Shown: positions 51,576 to 64,000 of the stretch, one piece after another
How positions within the stretch are numbered: the stretch's first letter is position 1
Layout of the letters: each line of letters begins with the position of its first letter
Assembly: GCF_001649575.2 (NCBI RefSeq)
Contig: NC_051449.1
Location: 16,658,411-16,722,410 of the forward strand
Direction: 5' to 3'
Length of the DNA stretch: 64,000 nucleotides
From: Kryptolebias marmoratus
Lineage: Eukaryota > Chordata > Actinopteri > Cyprinodontiformes > Rivulidae
Position numbers and translations under genes: made by a program
The notes under the pieces: model-generated
What the model was told of the DNA's origin: nothing
Database searches by the model: none
What the model saw: only the letters and a program-made list of their open reading frames with translations

Positions 51576-54483
51576 ACCTGTGTGTGTGTGTTTTTAAGCA
51601 ACTTTTAAACAATACATTTATCATTTATCAAATACAACATTATTTTTGCAGAAAGCTTTTAACAGTTCTGTTATTTCAAAGGTGCAAAATGAATGTTTCA
51701 TTGCTTTTACTGTTCTGTAGTGATATTAAACACAGCATATTTGTGTCATTATGACACAAAAATGTTGGGTAAGGATTGTTCAGATCAGATCACCTGCTTC
51801 TCTTTGCTACTTTATCCAATAATAAAACTGAACATTATCAGCGATAAAACAACTTCACACAAAAACAACTGAACGTCTTCTTACCCAGAAACTGTCTGCC
51901 TGAAAACCAGAATCCATGACTTCCCAGTAGGTGTCAGATACCTCCTAATGCATTAAAAAACGTTTTTCTTTCTTTCCTTCCTTCTTTCTTTTCCTTATAT
52001 TCCCTGTTCACTTTCTGTATCTCTGAAGGACAAGAACAAAATCCACCACCACATGCCAACAAATGAACTTTGCACATGCAAAACTCTACTCTCCAGTCAT
52101 TTCTTTATTCAAATCTTTATTAGGTCAGTTTACGTGACTTCCGACCTGTATCTGCACAACACTTGCTGTCCCATAATTGGCTCTGGCTGAGTGTCTGATA
52201 ATTTAGGAAGGGGTTCACCAGAGCAGGGTGACCAACTGGGCAGCACTACATTTATTCCATTTCACTGACTGGAGCGCTGTAATTATATGTTTTTTTAATT
52301 TGACCACAATTTACAACACTAAATGGCAGCTAAGTGAAATATGGCTTTACCACAATAAACCAATTAGCAGCGATAATAATTGATGAGTTGATTATTGCAA
52401 AACAAATACGTATTCTAACTGCTAGTGTTGCAATTTGTAGATCATCCGTAACCCCTAATTTACTTTTGTTTCCTTGTCCATACAGAAAACAAAACTAAAT
52501 ACAACACCTTGTACACAAACACCAGTCTTATTGCAAATCCATGCACACAGTTTCCTAAACAGATGAAGCAAATTCTTACTACCTCTAGTTTGATTTCACT
52601 TCCTGGCACCTGCTGGGCTCCTTACAGGTCATCTAGCTGTTGCAAGCTAATAACTAATAAATTGAGTGATTATTTCATTAACTTGTAATTTCAGCTCTGG
52701 AGAAATGATTGTTTCCTAGGTGTCTGGGGAAGATAATGAAATAACTAAGTACAATGACAAAACCTGTTTTTTTGCTAGTATCTCGAGAGGTCAACTCAGT
52801 TCATTCTTCTCTGAATATTTTATTAGCATAAGAAGCCTCAAGCAATATAGAGTTCAGCTAAAACATGACATCAACAGAAAAAAACCTACATTAATATTTA
52901 TTGAATGCTGTGCTCTATGTGTGCCCAGTATCCTCTGTACCAATTTAGAGAAAAGGGCTAAAAGGAACCATGTCCTCATGAGACAGCTCAGCAATCAAGT
53001 GCTTGTCAGTTGATTAATAGAGATCATTTCCACTGGTCTTTCACTGGAGACAGGCAGTAGAAAAGACCTAAAAAACACAATTAAAGATATGACTAAAGTC
53101 AAATTTGAGACAGTAGTGGGTTATAAGGAGAATAAAGATGGATTGTGTATGTGTCTGTGTCCTATAGCTGCAGCCGTCTCCCTCGTTCTCGCGGTATGAA
53201 GTAGTCTAATTGGGCCCTGTGGTGTCTGCTTGGCATTTACATGTTTCAGATGAGGGGACCTATTCCATGAGAAAATGTCACACAGTGGCTGTTTGAGCTA
53301 AGACCGCTGCCGTCTGGCGTTATTGTTTCAGGACTAGAAATGATTAGGTACAGTACACTCATTTGGTAAGAAAGCTGCCCCAGAGGCAGAGAGAAATAAA
53401 CAAATACGAGAAGGTGTGATGGAAAGATTGAAACCACTGGAGCAGGAAGAAAGATGTACAAATGGCGATGAAACAGAAAACAACACAGATGGAGACAAGA
53501 GATGCATGCCGATTTATTTCTCCTTCAGAAACTGTACAGGCGCGCATCCCAAAGAAGACAAATTAGTCCTGTTTTGTGATAACTTGTTTAATTGTGCTGG
53601 TTGACTCGTTTTTGTTCTGTGAAACTGATTTTCAGCAAATGCTAAGGGAATTCAATTACTAGCAGAAAAAAAAAAAAAAAATTCAAGACGTTTTATCTTT
53701 GTTGAGCTTCTGCTAAAATAAAATAAAAAAGATTCATACAGCATCAAGGTGAAACTGGAGAGCAAAATAAACTAAAAATCCTGAAAGCTCAAGGCCTTGA
53801 CACCCAGAGAGCATATAATAATAACTATACTTCCAAAATAAATTATCTTGTTAGATTATTTTTCCTGGAAGGTTTTCCAATCACCCAAAGCACTCTGTGT
53901 CTGGCTCAAAAAACAAAACAAAATTGCACTTAAGTCCAAAGAAGCAGCAATGAGCTTCAAAAGATATGATTCAAAGAAAGAATTTGAACAAATTTTTCTT
54001 TTTTTCTTCTCATTAGTACCGATGTAGAAAACGGTTAATGGGGTCTTGTGCACTTTACTAATTCTGAGCCAATTTTATTACCAAGAGTTTAGGCTTAACT
54101 TTTACTGAAAATTGTTTTGGAGCTGACTTAAGTCAAGAACAGTCCTGTCTGAAGTTGAAATAATTAATTTTAGACCAAATTAGTTCCCTATTCTTACTTT
54201 TATAAACCACTTTGATCAAATGACAGTGAACTGATTACCTTTTGTTGCAAAAGTAGCTTGAATAAACCAGATCTATTGTAATATTGTAATGAAGGAGACG
54301 TTCTGATATTTGATGTTCATTTGCTTGATAAAATTCAACACTGACCACTACGGCTGCAGTTCTCTGGTCAGTGGCCAATACATATCACTATACACTGTCA
54401 ACAATACAATTCATTAAAGATCCATGAGAGCTTTAATCTATACTAATAGACCAACTGTCCATTCTTTCTCTAGCTGTTGGGCA

Positions 54484-54840
54484 TTGAAGCCAGCAGGATC
54501 TGATTTACAGAAGCTGTCATGTTGTACTGTTTTGGGTCCATCTTACCTACTTACCTACTCTCCCCCACTCAATCATGGTGTTACATGACCTTTATTTTTA
54601 GCATGAAACAACTGATTACCACTAGACATGTTTAAAAAAAATGATCATTTTCACATACAGGTGCAAGCCAAGAACTACACAGAGAGCAAGTGACCCCCTG
54701 AAAAAAATTATCTGAGATGATTTTTTAAAAATTGTTTAGGAAGGACAAGTTTGTTTGCATAGAGAGGGACTTAAAACTTGTACTGGAACCACCTGACAGT
54801 AAAGCTGGTCATGTTCCAGCTTCAACTTCCTGGTTCCGCT
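54484..54840 (+). repeat. dispersed repeat, copy 2 (first copy at 15613-15990)
   Basis: Same block order as copy 1: tgaagcc...atttacag, ggtgttacatgacc followed by agcatgaaac, then ctggaaccac and ccagcttcaacttcctgg. Same orientation, diverged. Family unknown. Confidence 0.6.
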
Positions 54841-55959
54841 CCGACGTCTACTATATTAACAGTCTTGATACAACTTATCCTTTAATCATGATATGATTCA
54901 CCCTTAGTCACAATTCAACTCAGTTCAATATGAGTTCTGATTTTACACATTGGGATTCAACACAATACAACACAGCAAAACAAAGGAATGATCCTATGTC
55001 TGTTACTTAGAGTACGTTTTAGTGCCTAATAAAAAATAACCACTGACAAACAGGGCCTGTCTTGAGATTACAAAACACTTTCATAAAACCTGACAAACAA
55101 TACACACTTAAAATAAGTCCTGGTGGAAAATTAAAAATTGCCAGGCAGCAGATGTGTTTAACACTTTTTAGTAACTCAACGGTGAGCAGCAAAACGTATG
55201 TTCGACAATATAAATAAAACCTGGTGAATACAGGAATCTGTACACTCCACTTTTCTGCTATTTTCCATCGAAACAAACATGACTGCAGGCTTTTCATCTA
55301 GTCAGTGAATGGGTCTGATTTGAACTTAACAAAGATGTGATTGACAGACTGATGCATCTCGATTTATTCCCAAAACTACATCGGCAAAGGCTGCTCAACC
55401 AATCCAATTGTATCATGCACATGCAATGAATCGATATCAATCAGTTAATCCTCACATGTAATTACTGGTATAGGTGTATTCATGTATTTTCAATCCTGCA
55501 TTAAACTTGTCAATCTTGAATTTAAGTTAAAGTTGAAGTTAAACTCCAGACCAAACCGAGAAAACCAAAGCAAGTCATATTTTTGTGCTGGAAAAAAAGA
55601 AATTCTCCATACGCTTTAATGACTGAGCTGAAATCCCAGCCCAGGCCATGTTGCTACATCTCCGCCTGTCATCATTTGCATGCAATGAAATAATCAGCAT
55701 CCACAGCTAGACTTATGCTCGTCAAATATCTAGTTTGGTATCCCATCCTTTGCAGTGTCAGCCATCTGCTCGTCCCTCTGCATAATACAGCACACCACAA
55801 GTTATGGCTGGAGTGCTAGACTCAACACACATACACACACAATCATCCATCACTTGTCTGTGTCTCCAACTACTCTGAACTAGACCAAAAAAAACTGCAT
55901 TTGAACAAATATTCATACATATCTGGCCTAAAATGCCTGTTGTCTATGTGCAGTAATTA

Positions 55960-56815
55960 CCTTCACCGAGAAGTTTATCTTGTCGGTAGCGCCTGCCTGT
56001 TTGTTTCGCTTGCTGGCTGGCTGGCTGTCCACAAGATTAATCAAAAAGTTATGAACAGATTTTCACGAAATTTTCAGGAACTGTCAAACGTGGTACAAGG
56101 AACAAGTGATTACATTTTGGTGGTGATCTGGTCAAAGGTTAAGGTCAAATGACAAGGTCACGGATCAGGTCTCTGCAACTGTATAACAGGAATGTTAAAC
56201 TCCACAGCTGGACACCACATGGGTCAAGGGTGATCTCTGTTGATTTCAAGGTGACAGGGTCAAGGTCAAATGACCTTGTGCTCTAACTATGCAACCATAT
56301 AATGGAGGAAAATTAAACTTCACAGTAGGATACCGCTTAGGTCAAGGGTAATCATGATTATGGTGAAGGTCATGGGGTCAAAGTTCAACACCACAGTTGA
56401 CCTAGTGATCTAACCCTGCAGCAGTGTAATGTAGGAATGTCAAACTGCATATCTGGACTCCTCATGGATCAAAGATCATGCCTGATGATTTCAAGTTTCA
56501 TAGGGTCAAAGGTCAACATCATAGGTAATCCCTTTCTTAAAAACTTCTCTCTGCTCCTACATGTGACCCTTTTGTGTCCTCCACCAAGGTAGTTCTGTTT
56601 CCTGTTGTGTTTGTTGGTCCGTTTGTCTGTCTGTTAGCAAAGATCAGGTAAAAACTAAAAAGGTTTGAATGAAATCTTCAGGAAATGTTGGGGTTGTCAC
56701 AAAAACCAATTGGTTAAATTTTGATTGTGATCCAGTTTATGATCTGGATCACGTTATTTTTTAATCAGACTGTGGTCTTGATGGAGGTTTGCACCCTCTG
56801 AGTGCTTCTAGTTCA
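55960..56815 (+). repeat. interspersed repeat complex with two related ends
   Basis: Two related segments in the same orientation flank a tandem array: ccttcaccgagaagtttatc from 55960 and cctccaccaaggtagttctg from 56578. Each continues with a gtttg(t) run and a 'gaaatcttcaggaaatg'-like block. The second ends ctctgagtgcttctagttc. I recall this sequence type as a widespread animal repeat, but cannot name its class. The spacing suggests one element copy that was expanded internally or two adjacent copies. Confidence 0.6.
56141..56520 (+). repeat. tandem repeat, about 3 units of 118-128 bp, rich in AGGTCA
   Basis: aaggtcaaat-type motifs start units at 56141, 56262, 56380 and a partial one at 56508. 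Each unit continues with a caact/caacc...gtataa...aatg...aaact block, then a tgggtcaaggg-like or atcaaagatc block and a second ggtca near its end. Units are about 70 percent alike by eye. CAAGGTCAAATGACCTTG at 56261-56278 is an inverted pair of AGGTCA half-sites with a 2-bp spacer. Confidence 0.75.
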
Positions 56816-57826
56816 TTCTTCAGACACTATTTTTCCACTGTTAGCAAGATGGTTTTTGCTGCAGGATATTTGAAATAGAGAGGGTGATGCTTTGTGTTTC
56901 AAAGATCTTACAAACATGCCTTTCAAAAGAGTAAAAGAGAAAAAAAAAGATTAAAGACTACGCTTGCATGTTAGAGGACTGTGGAGGAAACGACTGTAAG
57001 CCCGTACACTGATTTTTACAGAATTTATTTTAAAAAAAAAAGCTTTTTATTTCATGCTCCAGGTGAGCAACTTACATTAAAGCAAAAGCGGTTTAACCAG
57101 AAATCGATTCTAAAGACTCACAAGATGATTTTTAGCTTCCATTTTCATAATGACAGCACATGGCTTAACACATCTATTCAAAGCTAAGTTAAATCTGTTG
57201 CAGGACTGTGATTGGAAATGCACTGGTTGGTCAGCTTGTGATCAGAATTGGTTGATTTTCAGCATGCTCAAGTTCAGATTTTATTTAATTTTTTGGTCTG
57301 TGAACAAATCATTTCTAAGCACTTAAACAAAATTTATTTCCCATGTTTTTATTTGCACCATCAATAACATATCTTTAATCTGGAGGTTTGGTAAAGAATA
57401 CGTATAGTTAGTTACGTATTTGTGATATATGTAAGGTTTAGTAATGAAGTCAGAGATGGACTATATGTATGAGAGGCTACAGAAATAAAACATGGGTTAT
57501 TTACAGAGGGATGTCTACAGCTAACTCAGCAAGAAACAGAAGAATAATAAAATTAAATGAAATGAAAAACAAAACTATAATACATCATTATACAGAAAAA
57601 GGAAATAAATGGTATCAACAAATATTAGAAAACAAGTATTTGATAGTTTTATTGTTATGATTATCAAGCTGTAATTTGGCATACCAAATTAAATGAATAA
57701 TTCAACAATCTAACACCTCTGACAGTGAATCAGTTTCTTCCTCACAAATGTTCAGCACTGCTGCAGTTTATATTAAATTGAGGTCTTGTAGACAAAACTA
57801 AAACTTGACCTTTCATATAGTGCATT

Positions 57827-58215
57827 TGTCACAATTTGCTAATAGGACCCAAGGATGCAGACTCACACAAGGACCTGAAGAAATGAAACGATTTAACAAT
57901 AAAAAAAAATCAGAAGGCAGACATGACAGCAGATATTTACAAAAGGGAAACTAAAAATACACACACACAAAAACAAAATGGCAGCAAAACACTAAAAATC
58001 ACAAGAAGCACACAGACAAAAGTAGACAGGGAGTGATGAGGCAGGTGGTGACAGCAGAGCTTAATGAATGTGGGAACAAGGATAGATGAAAAGAAAACAC
58101 AAGGAACAACATGGCAAAAAAAATTAATAAAAAACTAAATCCCCGACAACCAACAAAACAACCTAAAAACCCACAAATCTACCAGACAAAACACAAAGAG
58201 TCCAGGATCATGGCA
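57827..58215 (-). repeat. unclassified interspersed repeat, minus orientation
   Basis: On the plus strand it begins tcacaatttgctaataggac and continues ccaaggatgcagactcac. The reverse complement of this (gtgagtctgcatccttggg) resembles the ends of the repeats near 13000 and 28700. The body is A-rich with acacac runs. Limits are approximate. Confidence 0.45.
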
Positions 58216-59505
58216 GCACTTTTGTGTTTCAAGGTGTGGAAAAAAACAAAAAAAAGAGAGAAACGTTAGGGAGCAATAACAAAAACAGAAGATGTGCTGA
58301 ACTTCTTTTTCTGTTTGCTCAATAACCCGGAGGACAGTGTTGGTAGATTTCCAGTGACAGACAGCTGCAACCGGTGCAGAGGGGATTTTAGGATGATTTT
58401 AGCTAAAATCATCAAAACGAAAAGTAGAAACTGGCTGAACAAATGGCAGCTTCACTTGCAAAATTTGTCAGCTCATTTGAATTTAGGAGAAAACTATTAT
58501 AATTGTCAAGTAATATTAAATTCAACACTGTCCACGTTTTTCTACGAATGACTGAACTGATGAACTGTTTAGCTGAAAACATCTCCGAAATAAAGTGCCA
58601 TCTGGGCCATGCTCATCAGTATGATTTAACACCAAAGACATATGTGGTTTGCCTTCTAAACAAGGGACGAACTCTGGGTTTCCAGTGGCTGGGGGTTAAA
58701 ATAAGCAATGGAGTTCTGGGCTCGAGTCCATTTCCCATCGTTATGCATTCATTTTTGCTCATTCTCACTTTTTGCTCCGAAAACTAGGTCATACTTTTAT
58801 GCAAATTAAACATTCTCATAATTATTACCCTGTAGCTGAATACAGTGATGGTGTAAAAGTGAAACCTATATGTCACACACGCCAGAGGGTCCTGACAAAG
58901 CACCAAAGAGTGATGAGCTGGGAGTGAGACCGGACTCAAATGAGAGATACTGGCCTATTTATATTATGGTGCCCTGGAGTCTTCCTTCAGCAGGAAAGAG
59001 AGACTTGAGAGAGAAAACACACACATGATTCCTCCACAAATTACCCCCCTCCCCGCTAATGTTCTGCTCTTCCCTTTTCTGCATGCCCCCTCATGTAAGA
59101 AGTTGTGAAAAAAAAGAAAGAAAGAAATATTTGATCCACTGTGAAATGACTTCTTATGATTATCTAACTATGTGGAGAACTTTGAAGAAAACTATATTTG
59201 GTAATTTAATGAGTCCTTATTTAGTCCTTAATAAACAAATGAAGGGGGTAGCGGAGAGTGGGAGGAAATGCCCTTTATTATTGCAAGGCTGCTGCGCAAA
59301 GACTTACGTAAAAGACACAAATGAATTGTCAGGAGAGGAGGTAATTAACATAAGGTTGGTTCTTTTCACAAAGATACTAACCCTGGGTGTCTTCTTTCTC
59401 ATCGTGGAAACAAATAGGGGAACTGAGAGTTACAGTTTGCATTAAAAATGTACTAAAAATGTTAGTTTTTTTTTGTTTGTTTTGTTCTGTTTTGTCAAAT
59501 ATGTA

Positions 59506-59850
59506 CAGTGCCTTAAAAAAGTAGTCAAACTTATTGAACTATAGCACATTTTGTCATGTTACATTTTACTTGGATTTTATGTGACAGACCAACACAAAAT
59601 GGCACATAATTGTGATTTTCTAAGAAAATCTAAGAAGTGTGACATGCATTTGTATTCAGCCCCTTTTACTCCGATACCCCTGACTAGAATCCAGTGCAAC
59701 CGATTGCCTTCAGGAAATCACCTAATTGGTAAATAAATGCCACCCATATGTAATTTAATCTCAGTATTAAAAAAAGTGTTCTGCGGAGGCTTCAGAAGTT
59801 TGTTATAGAACATCAGTGATCAAACATCATGGGGTATAGCTACTTCTTTT
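59506..59850 (+). mobile_element. Tc1-like transposon, 5' half
   Basis: After TA at 59504-59505 the sequence reads cagtgccttaaaaaagtagt, a known type of fish Tc1 terminal sequence. It continues with the 5' region of the same family (attttgtcatgttacatttt, gtgacagaccaacac, ttcagccccttttactccg) and reaches catcatggg at about 59832, where the transposase start codon is expected. Similarity then stops. The other half of the same family lies at 61425-62069 in the same orientation. Confidence 0.75.
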
Positions 59851-61424
59851 AAGGCGGAAAAGACATAAACACGTTTAAACGTTTAAAAGAGTACCAGAGA
59901 AAATGTTCTCGTGTGAAGCAAGAAACCAAAGTAAACCTGAGTAGATGTGCAGAGAAAATACAGGTGTACGCCTTTTAACCTAAACTAAATGTAAATTGCA
60001 TGCTTTTAATTTTGATTCATTTGACTTCTAAAGCCTGAAAAAAATCTGTTTTCAGCTGCACTGTCAATTAGTGTGAACTATTCCACTCAGCATCATGATG
60101 CACATTAATTATTCACTAAGAGTGACGATGAAAAAAAAAACTACTTCATTTGCCTTAAAAACTCTGATCTGATCGCCGTTAGAAAGCCTAAGTAATAGAA
60201 TTTTTTCTTCTCTGATGAGACAGAATTGGCCTAACGTTTTATGTAATGTACTGTATGCTGCCTCGCTGTTGTAGCTTATAGAAACGCAGCGGGAGGTCAT
60301 GCTGTCTTTATGTAAATGAGGGTTATAGCTGTAATGTAAAGTGTTTTCCAGTTCTGGTGTTAAAAGGACAGGAGCACCCAGCTGCTTTCTTTAACACGAA
60401 ACACAATACGCGTGTAGCTCACCTTCTACGTATAATTAAGACATTCTCATTGTCTTTCAGTGCAAATGTCTTTTTTGTTCGAACTGAAACTGCCCCAGTT
60501 CCTAAAAGCTTGTCAAAACCAGTTCTCCAGAGTAAAGTTTACTATTTTTTACTTCTTTTGCTTAAATTTATTACTTTCTTCCACCGCATGAACATGTGGT
60601 TAGTTTGCAGCACTTCATGTATTTTAATGCCAGATGTCCAGAATCTTTGCTGGAAAGTGCAACTAAAATTGGATTATTGATTAGGAGAAAAAAAAAATAC
60701 TTGAAGGACTGAAAATGTGACTCATTATTTGTCTGTGAAGATCATGCGAGTGTAACAGTGAATTGCATATATCTGTATTAGTTGCTGGCTTTTATTAATA
60801 GCTGGGATTTTAGTCAGAAAATTTCCTTCATATGTATATATTTGTGCTTGCTGTGCCAGCTGTGAAAGTTCCTTTACATTTTGTGGAAATTTGATTTAGA
60901 TTAAAAGCGCATTGGTACAAGATAAATATTGAGTTAGTCTAATCGTCTTCATTTTTACAAACTGCAACTAAAAGACTCAAAAAGCAACACTAACAATGCG
61001 GTCCTCACAGCTTGAACAGACGTAGACTAAAAAAATGTTTCAAATATTGAGATCTATTACAATCATGTGCATAAAGCTGAGCGTTAGAACTTCAGGGGTT
61101 CCTTTAACTAAATATTAATGTCAACAGGCTAAAAGCCACATGATGACAATACACTAATGAGAAACATTTTAGTTTAGAGTGGAAACATTTGATTCAAAAT
61201 CTCAATTTTGTTACATGATGGCAATAGTTACAGCATACCCCCTATTGTTTCTGTTTTGTTGTCTTGTAATGTGGAATTTAGATGGAGTTTCAACTACATT
61301 GTGAGTAATAAACGTTCACAAATTACTCCAGCAGAATAGAGGTAAATGTGAGAACAATTTACTTTAATTAACTCTAAAAAAAAAAAAAAAAAAGTAAAAC
61401 TAAGAAGTGGTTCAGATCCTTTTT
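59851..61424. other. unrecognised sequence between the two Tc1-like halves
   Basis: About 1.57 kb, AT-rich, with no recognisable gene or transposon protein. An 18-A tract lies at 61376-61393 near its right border. The roughly 0.4 kb of Tc1 sequence expected here is missing. Confidence 0.6.
61376..61393 (+). repeat. poly(A) tract, 18 A
   Basis: Uninterrupted A run immediately before the point where Tc1-like similarity resumes. Confidence 0.9.
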
Positions 61425-62069
61425 AATTTGCCAAACACACATATTGGAAACTCCCCAAACACATGAAAGTAGGCGGTGTGGTCGGATGGGAATAAATTAA
61501 AATTGAACTTTCAGGCCATCGAAGACCATACACCATATCTGGAGCAAGCCTAGCACCACTCATCATGCTGAGAACACCATCCCTACAGTAAAGCAGGGTG
61601 GTGGCAGCATCATGCTGCGGAGACATTTTTCATGGGGAACTGGTCAGAGCTGAAGGAAAGATGGATGGAGCAAAATACAGAGAAATTCTAGCGGGAAGCC
61701 TGTTGGAATCTTCCTGAGATTTGAGACTGGGATGGAGGTTCACCTTCCAGCAGGACAATGACCCTAAACACCTAGCTGAAGTAACACTCCAGTGGTTTAA
61801 TGGCCCAGTCAAACCCCAGACCTTAAAACAACTAAGAATCTCTTGTATGATTTAAAGATTGGTGCACAGAAGCATCACTCATACAGTTTGAATCAGGTGG
61901 AGCAGTTTGAACATAAAAAATAAACTAAAACTCCAGTGGCTAGATGTACCAAGATTGTGGAGTTTTGAAGCTAAAACCATGGCAAGCCTCTGCTTGTTTC
62001 ACAATAAATGCATTTTGCATGTTGAGAGAAAGGGAACAAAAATAGGGTGAATACTTTTGCAACTCACTG
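61425..62069 (+). mobile_element. Tc1-like transposon, 3' half
   Basis: Nucleotide blocks of the transposase catalytic region are clear: aaaattgaactttcaggcca, gagaacaccatccctacagt, aaagcagggtggtggcagca, tcatgctgcgg, ccagcaggacaatgacccta, then gtggtttaatggcccagtca. It ends gtgaatacttttgcaactca, the expected right terminal sequence. Frameshifts and stops break the reading frame, so it is inactive. Confidence 0.82.
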
Positions 62070-64000
62070 AATGACCTACAGTTATGAACAGACCTATTGC
62101 CCATTTGGCCTGCAGGTGGTGCTAAATGTAAAGTCAGAGACGAGCACATTTCAGATTTCCTCCTCTGGGAGCACAAACGCCTGTGTATAATTTAGAAAAT
62201 CAATTCAGCAGTCCTGAAAGTATTTCAATAAAAGCAAAAGCGATAAAGTGACTGATATTGCCATCCTGAGCACACATATGTCTGCATTGTGGATGTAATT
62301 CAAACAGGACTAAAATCCTTGCTAAGGGCTAGTATCATCTTACAAGTGAACAAACCAGAAACAAAGCAACTAGACAAAGGCGTTGGCTCAGAATGGGAAG
62401 CGAGTTATTGACTTGAATTATAAACGCTATATACACAGCTGTCTGAACTCTTCACGCACTCCCGATTTTACATCTGCTTTTCTCGAAGGAAGGTTACATT
62501 CAACAAACTTTTCCTTTTCGCAGCGATCTATCACTCAGGGTAAATCAAGAGCAGGCATTCATTTTCTCCTCCTGAATTTTAAGTCTCCAATGAAATTTTT
62601 TTTTTAGAAAAGAAAAGAAAACCACAAAACTACCCAACACAGTATATTTAACCGTACCGCTCCAGGCCTATTATAAATCTCTGTCGTCTGATCGGATGGA
62701 ACCAGTGTAAGTAGATTTTGATGTTTCTGAACTGGCTGAATTGTCGAGTTACCGAGGTACAAGCAGAAGCTAATCAATTCCACTTTCACTCCGTCTGCCA
62801 TCCAATAAGCCAATCTGTCAGATTTTTTCAAATATGTCTCACACTGGAATAAAACTCTTTCAGACTTCACACTGAGCTTCCTCCAATATCAGATTCGGTG
62901 ACAAGAAAGATGATAAACGACGTGAAGACAAAAGCTGACAGATGTGATAAAGACAATGTTGAATGGCTAATCAATCTCGTGGGTTGAAGGAAACGAAAGG
63001 AGGAAAAAAAAGGAAAAAGAAAAATGGCAGCAGGGATCTCCTGGTGTGAGTCAGCACAGGCAAAAAGGGGCTGATCGGCACCATTTGCAGCACATGTGTG
63101 TCTGCAGACCACATATCTGCGTATCCAAGTGCGACGCCGGCTTCTTTTCTTTTGTTCACCAAAGTAGTAAAGTCCGACCTTGCTTTTATGATCAAAAAGC
63201 GATGCTGTGCGCTTGCGTGTGTTTGAACACCCGGCCTAAAACAATGCAGAAGAAATGCACGCCTGTTTTCTTTTATAGACTGCTAAAAAAAAACTGACAC
63301 CAGCACAAACACACTGAAAAATTAGAGCCTGTGAAAACAAGTATTAAAGGAAGTGACAAATGGCTGCCTCGGACAAGTAATAATAACTTCACCGTGGTGC
63401 AGGGGCATGGAACGTAACAGCTTGCAGAGGACTGAGGTGGAGGAGTGAGTAGGCAAGTACGTTTTTTTTTTTGTTGTTGTTTTTACCCTCGTCGAACGAT
63501 GGACTCTCCCTCCACTTCTGTTTTCCTCTCTCAGTCCTTCCTATTCACAGATTCAGATCAAAAGTCCATTATTGCGCCCTAGCTCATCCGTAAATGTGCG
63601 TGTACCAGACCTGCATGTCTGTGTTTAAGTCTTCGTGACCTACTTTGACTAGAAATGGACATCCTGAAACTTGTGGAAAACTCAGATGATGGTCTGTGTT
63701 AAATACATGAAGAATCCATTATTTTGGCCACGCCCAACACAGTAAAGTGCCATCTTTGGCTTCTGAATATGTTATTTTTCCACTTCCACTTTTATTAGGA
63801 AACAGTACTACACTCATATAGAAAGCTTCAAACATGCATCATTTATTTTCCACTATTAAAACCATAAATCCACATTACTCGCACAGTTTACCCCTTTACT
63901 CTTAAAGGCGCCTTCATGCTACATAAGGAGTCAAGAAGTCGGCTCAAGGTCAAGTGGTTGCGAGACTTTCGTTTTCGCACACACCTTTCATCGTCCACAA

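Overview
This window looks like vertebrate, most likely teleost fish, nuclear DNA. It is AT-rich, exons are short and separated by long introns with canonical GT..AG borders, and the introns carry fish-type mobile element debris (Tc1/mariner, a Penelope-like element, a LINE tail, a SINE-like tRNA-derived repeat). Nothing suggests bacterial or organellar DNA, and I see no CRISPR array or rRNA.

One gene is clearly recognisable: the delta-catenin gene ctnnd2 (catenin delta-2 / NPRAP), on the minus strand. Eight coding exons are seen, in transcript order 47460-47572, 17611-17645, 14650-14766, 6271-6416, 5899-6072, 4487-4632, 2855-3099 and 2084-2215. All seven internal splice phases are mutually consistent. 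Together they give 1108 nt, 369 codons plus one base. They encode the N-terminal coiled coil and the Ser/Pro-rich region that precedes the armadillo repeats. The first coding exon(s) and the exons for the rest of the N-terminal region, the armadillo repeats and the PDZ-binding C-terminus were not found and presumably lie outside the window. I cannot tell which teleost paralogue (a or b) this is.

Layout: 1-2083 is downstream intron; 2084-17645 is the exon-dense part (seven exons in 15.6 kb); 17646-47459 is one intron of about 30 kb rich in transposon remains; 47573-64000 is upstream intron or 5' flank. The large intron holds a decayed Penelope-like element with a truncated LINE inserted in it (18205-19065), a short minisatellite, a 48-bp palindrome, an internally deleted Tc1-like element (24684-25458), a candidate 92-bp piggyBac-like MITE, and five of the six copies of an unclassified foldback-type repeat (34.5-42.0 kb). 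The upstream part holds the sixth copy, a candidate alternative first exon for ctnnd2 (50344-50411), a SINE-like repeat, a tandem repeat rich in nuclear-receptor half-sites (56141-56520), and a Tc1-like element split into two halves (59506-62069).

No previously unknown multi-gene system is visible. The observations most worth checking are the candidate alternative 5' exon, which would start translation in frame just before the coiled coil; the splice donor that is itself a GT microsatellite; the nested LINE-in-Penelope insertion with target duplication; the foldback repeat cluster; and the half-site array. Comparisons with human CTNND2 and with transposon consensus sequences are from memory, not from a search.
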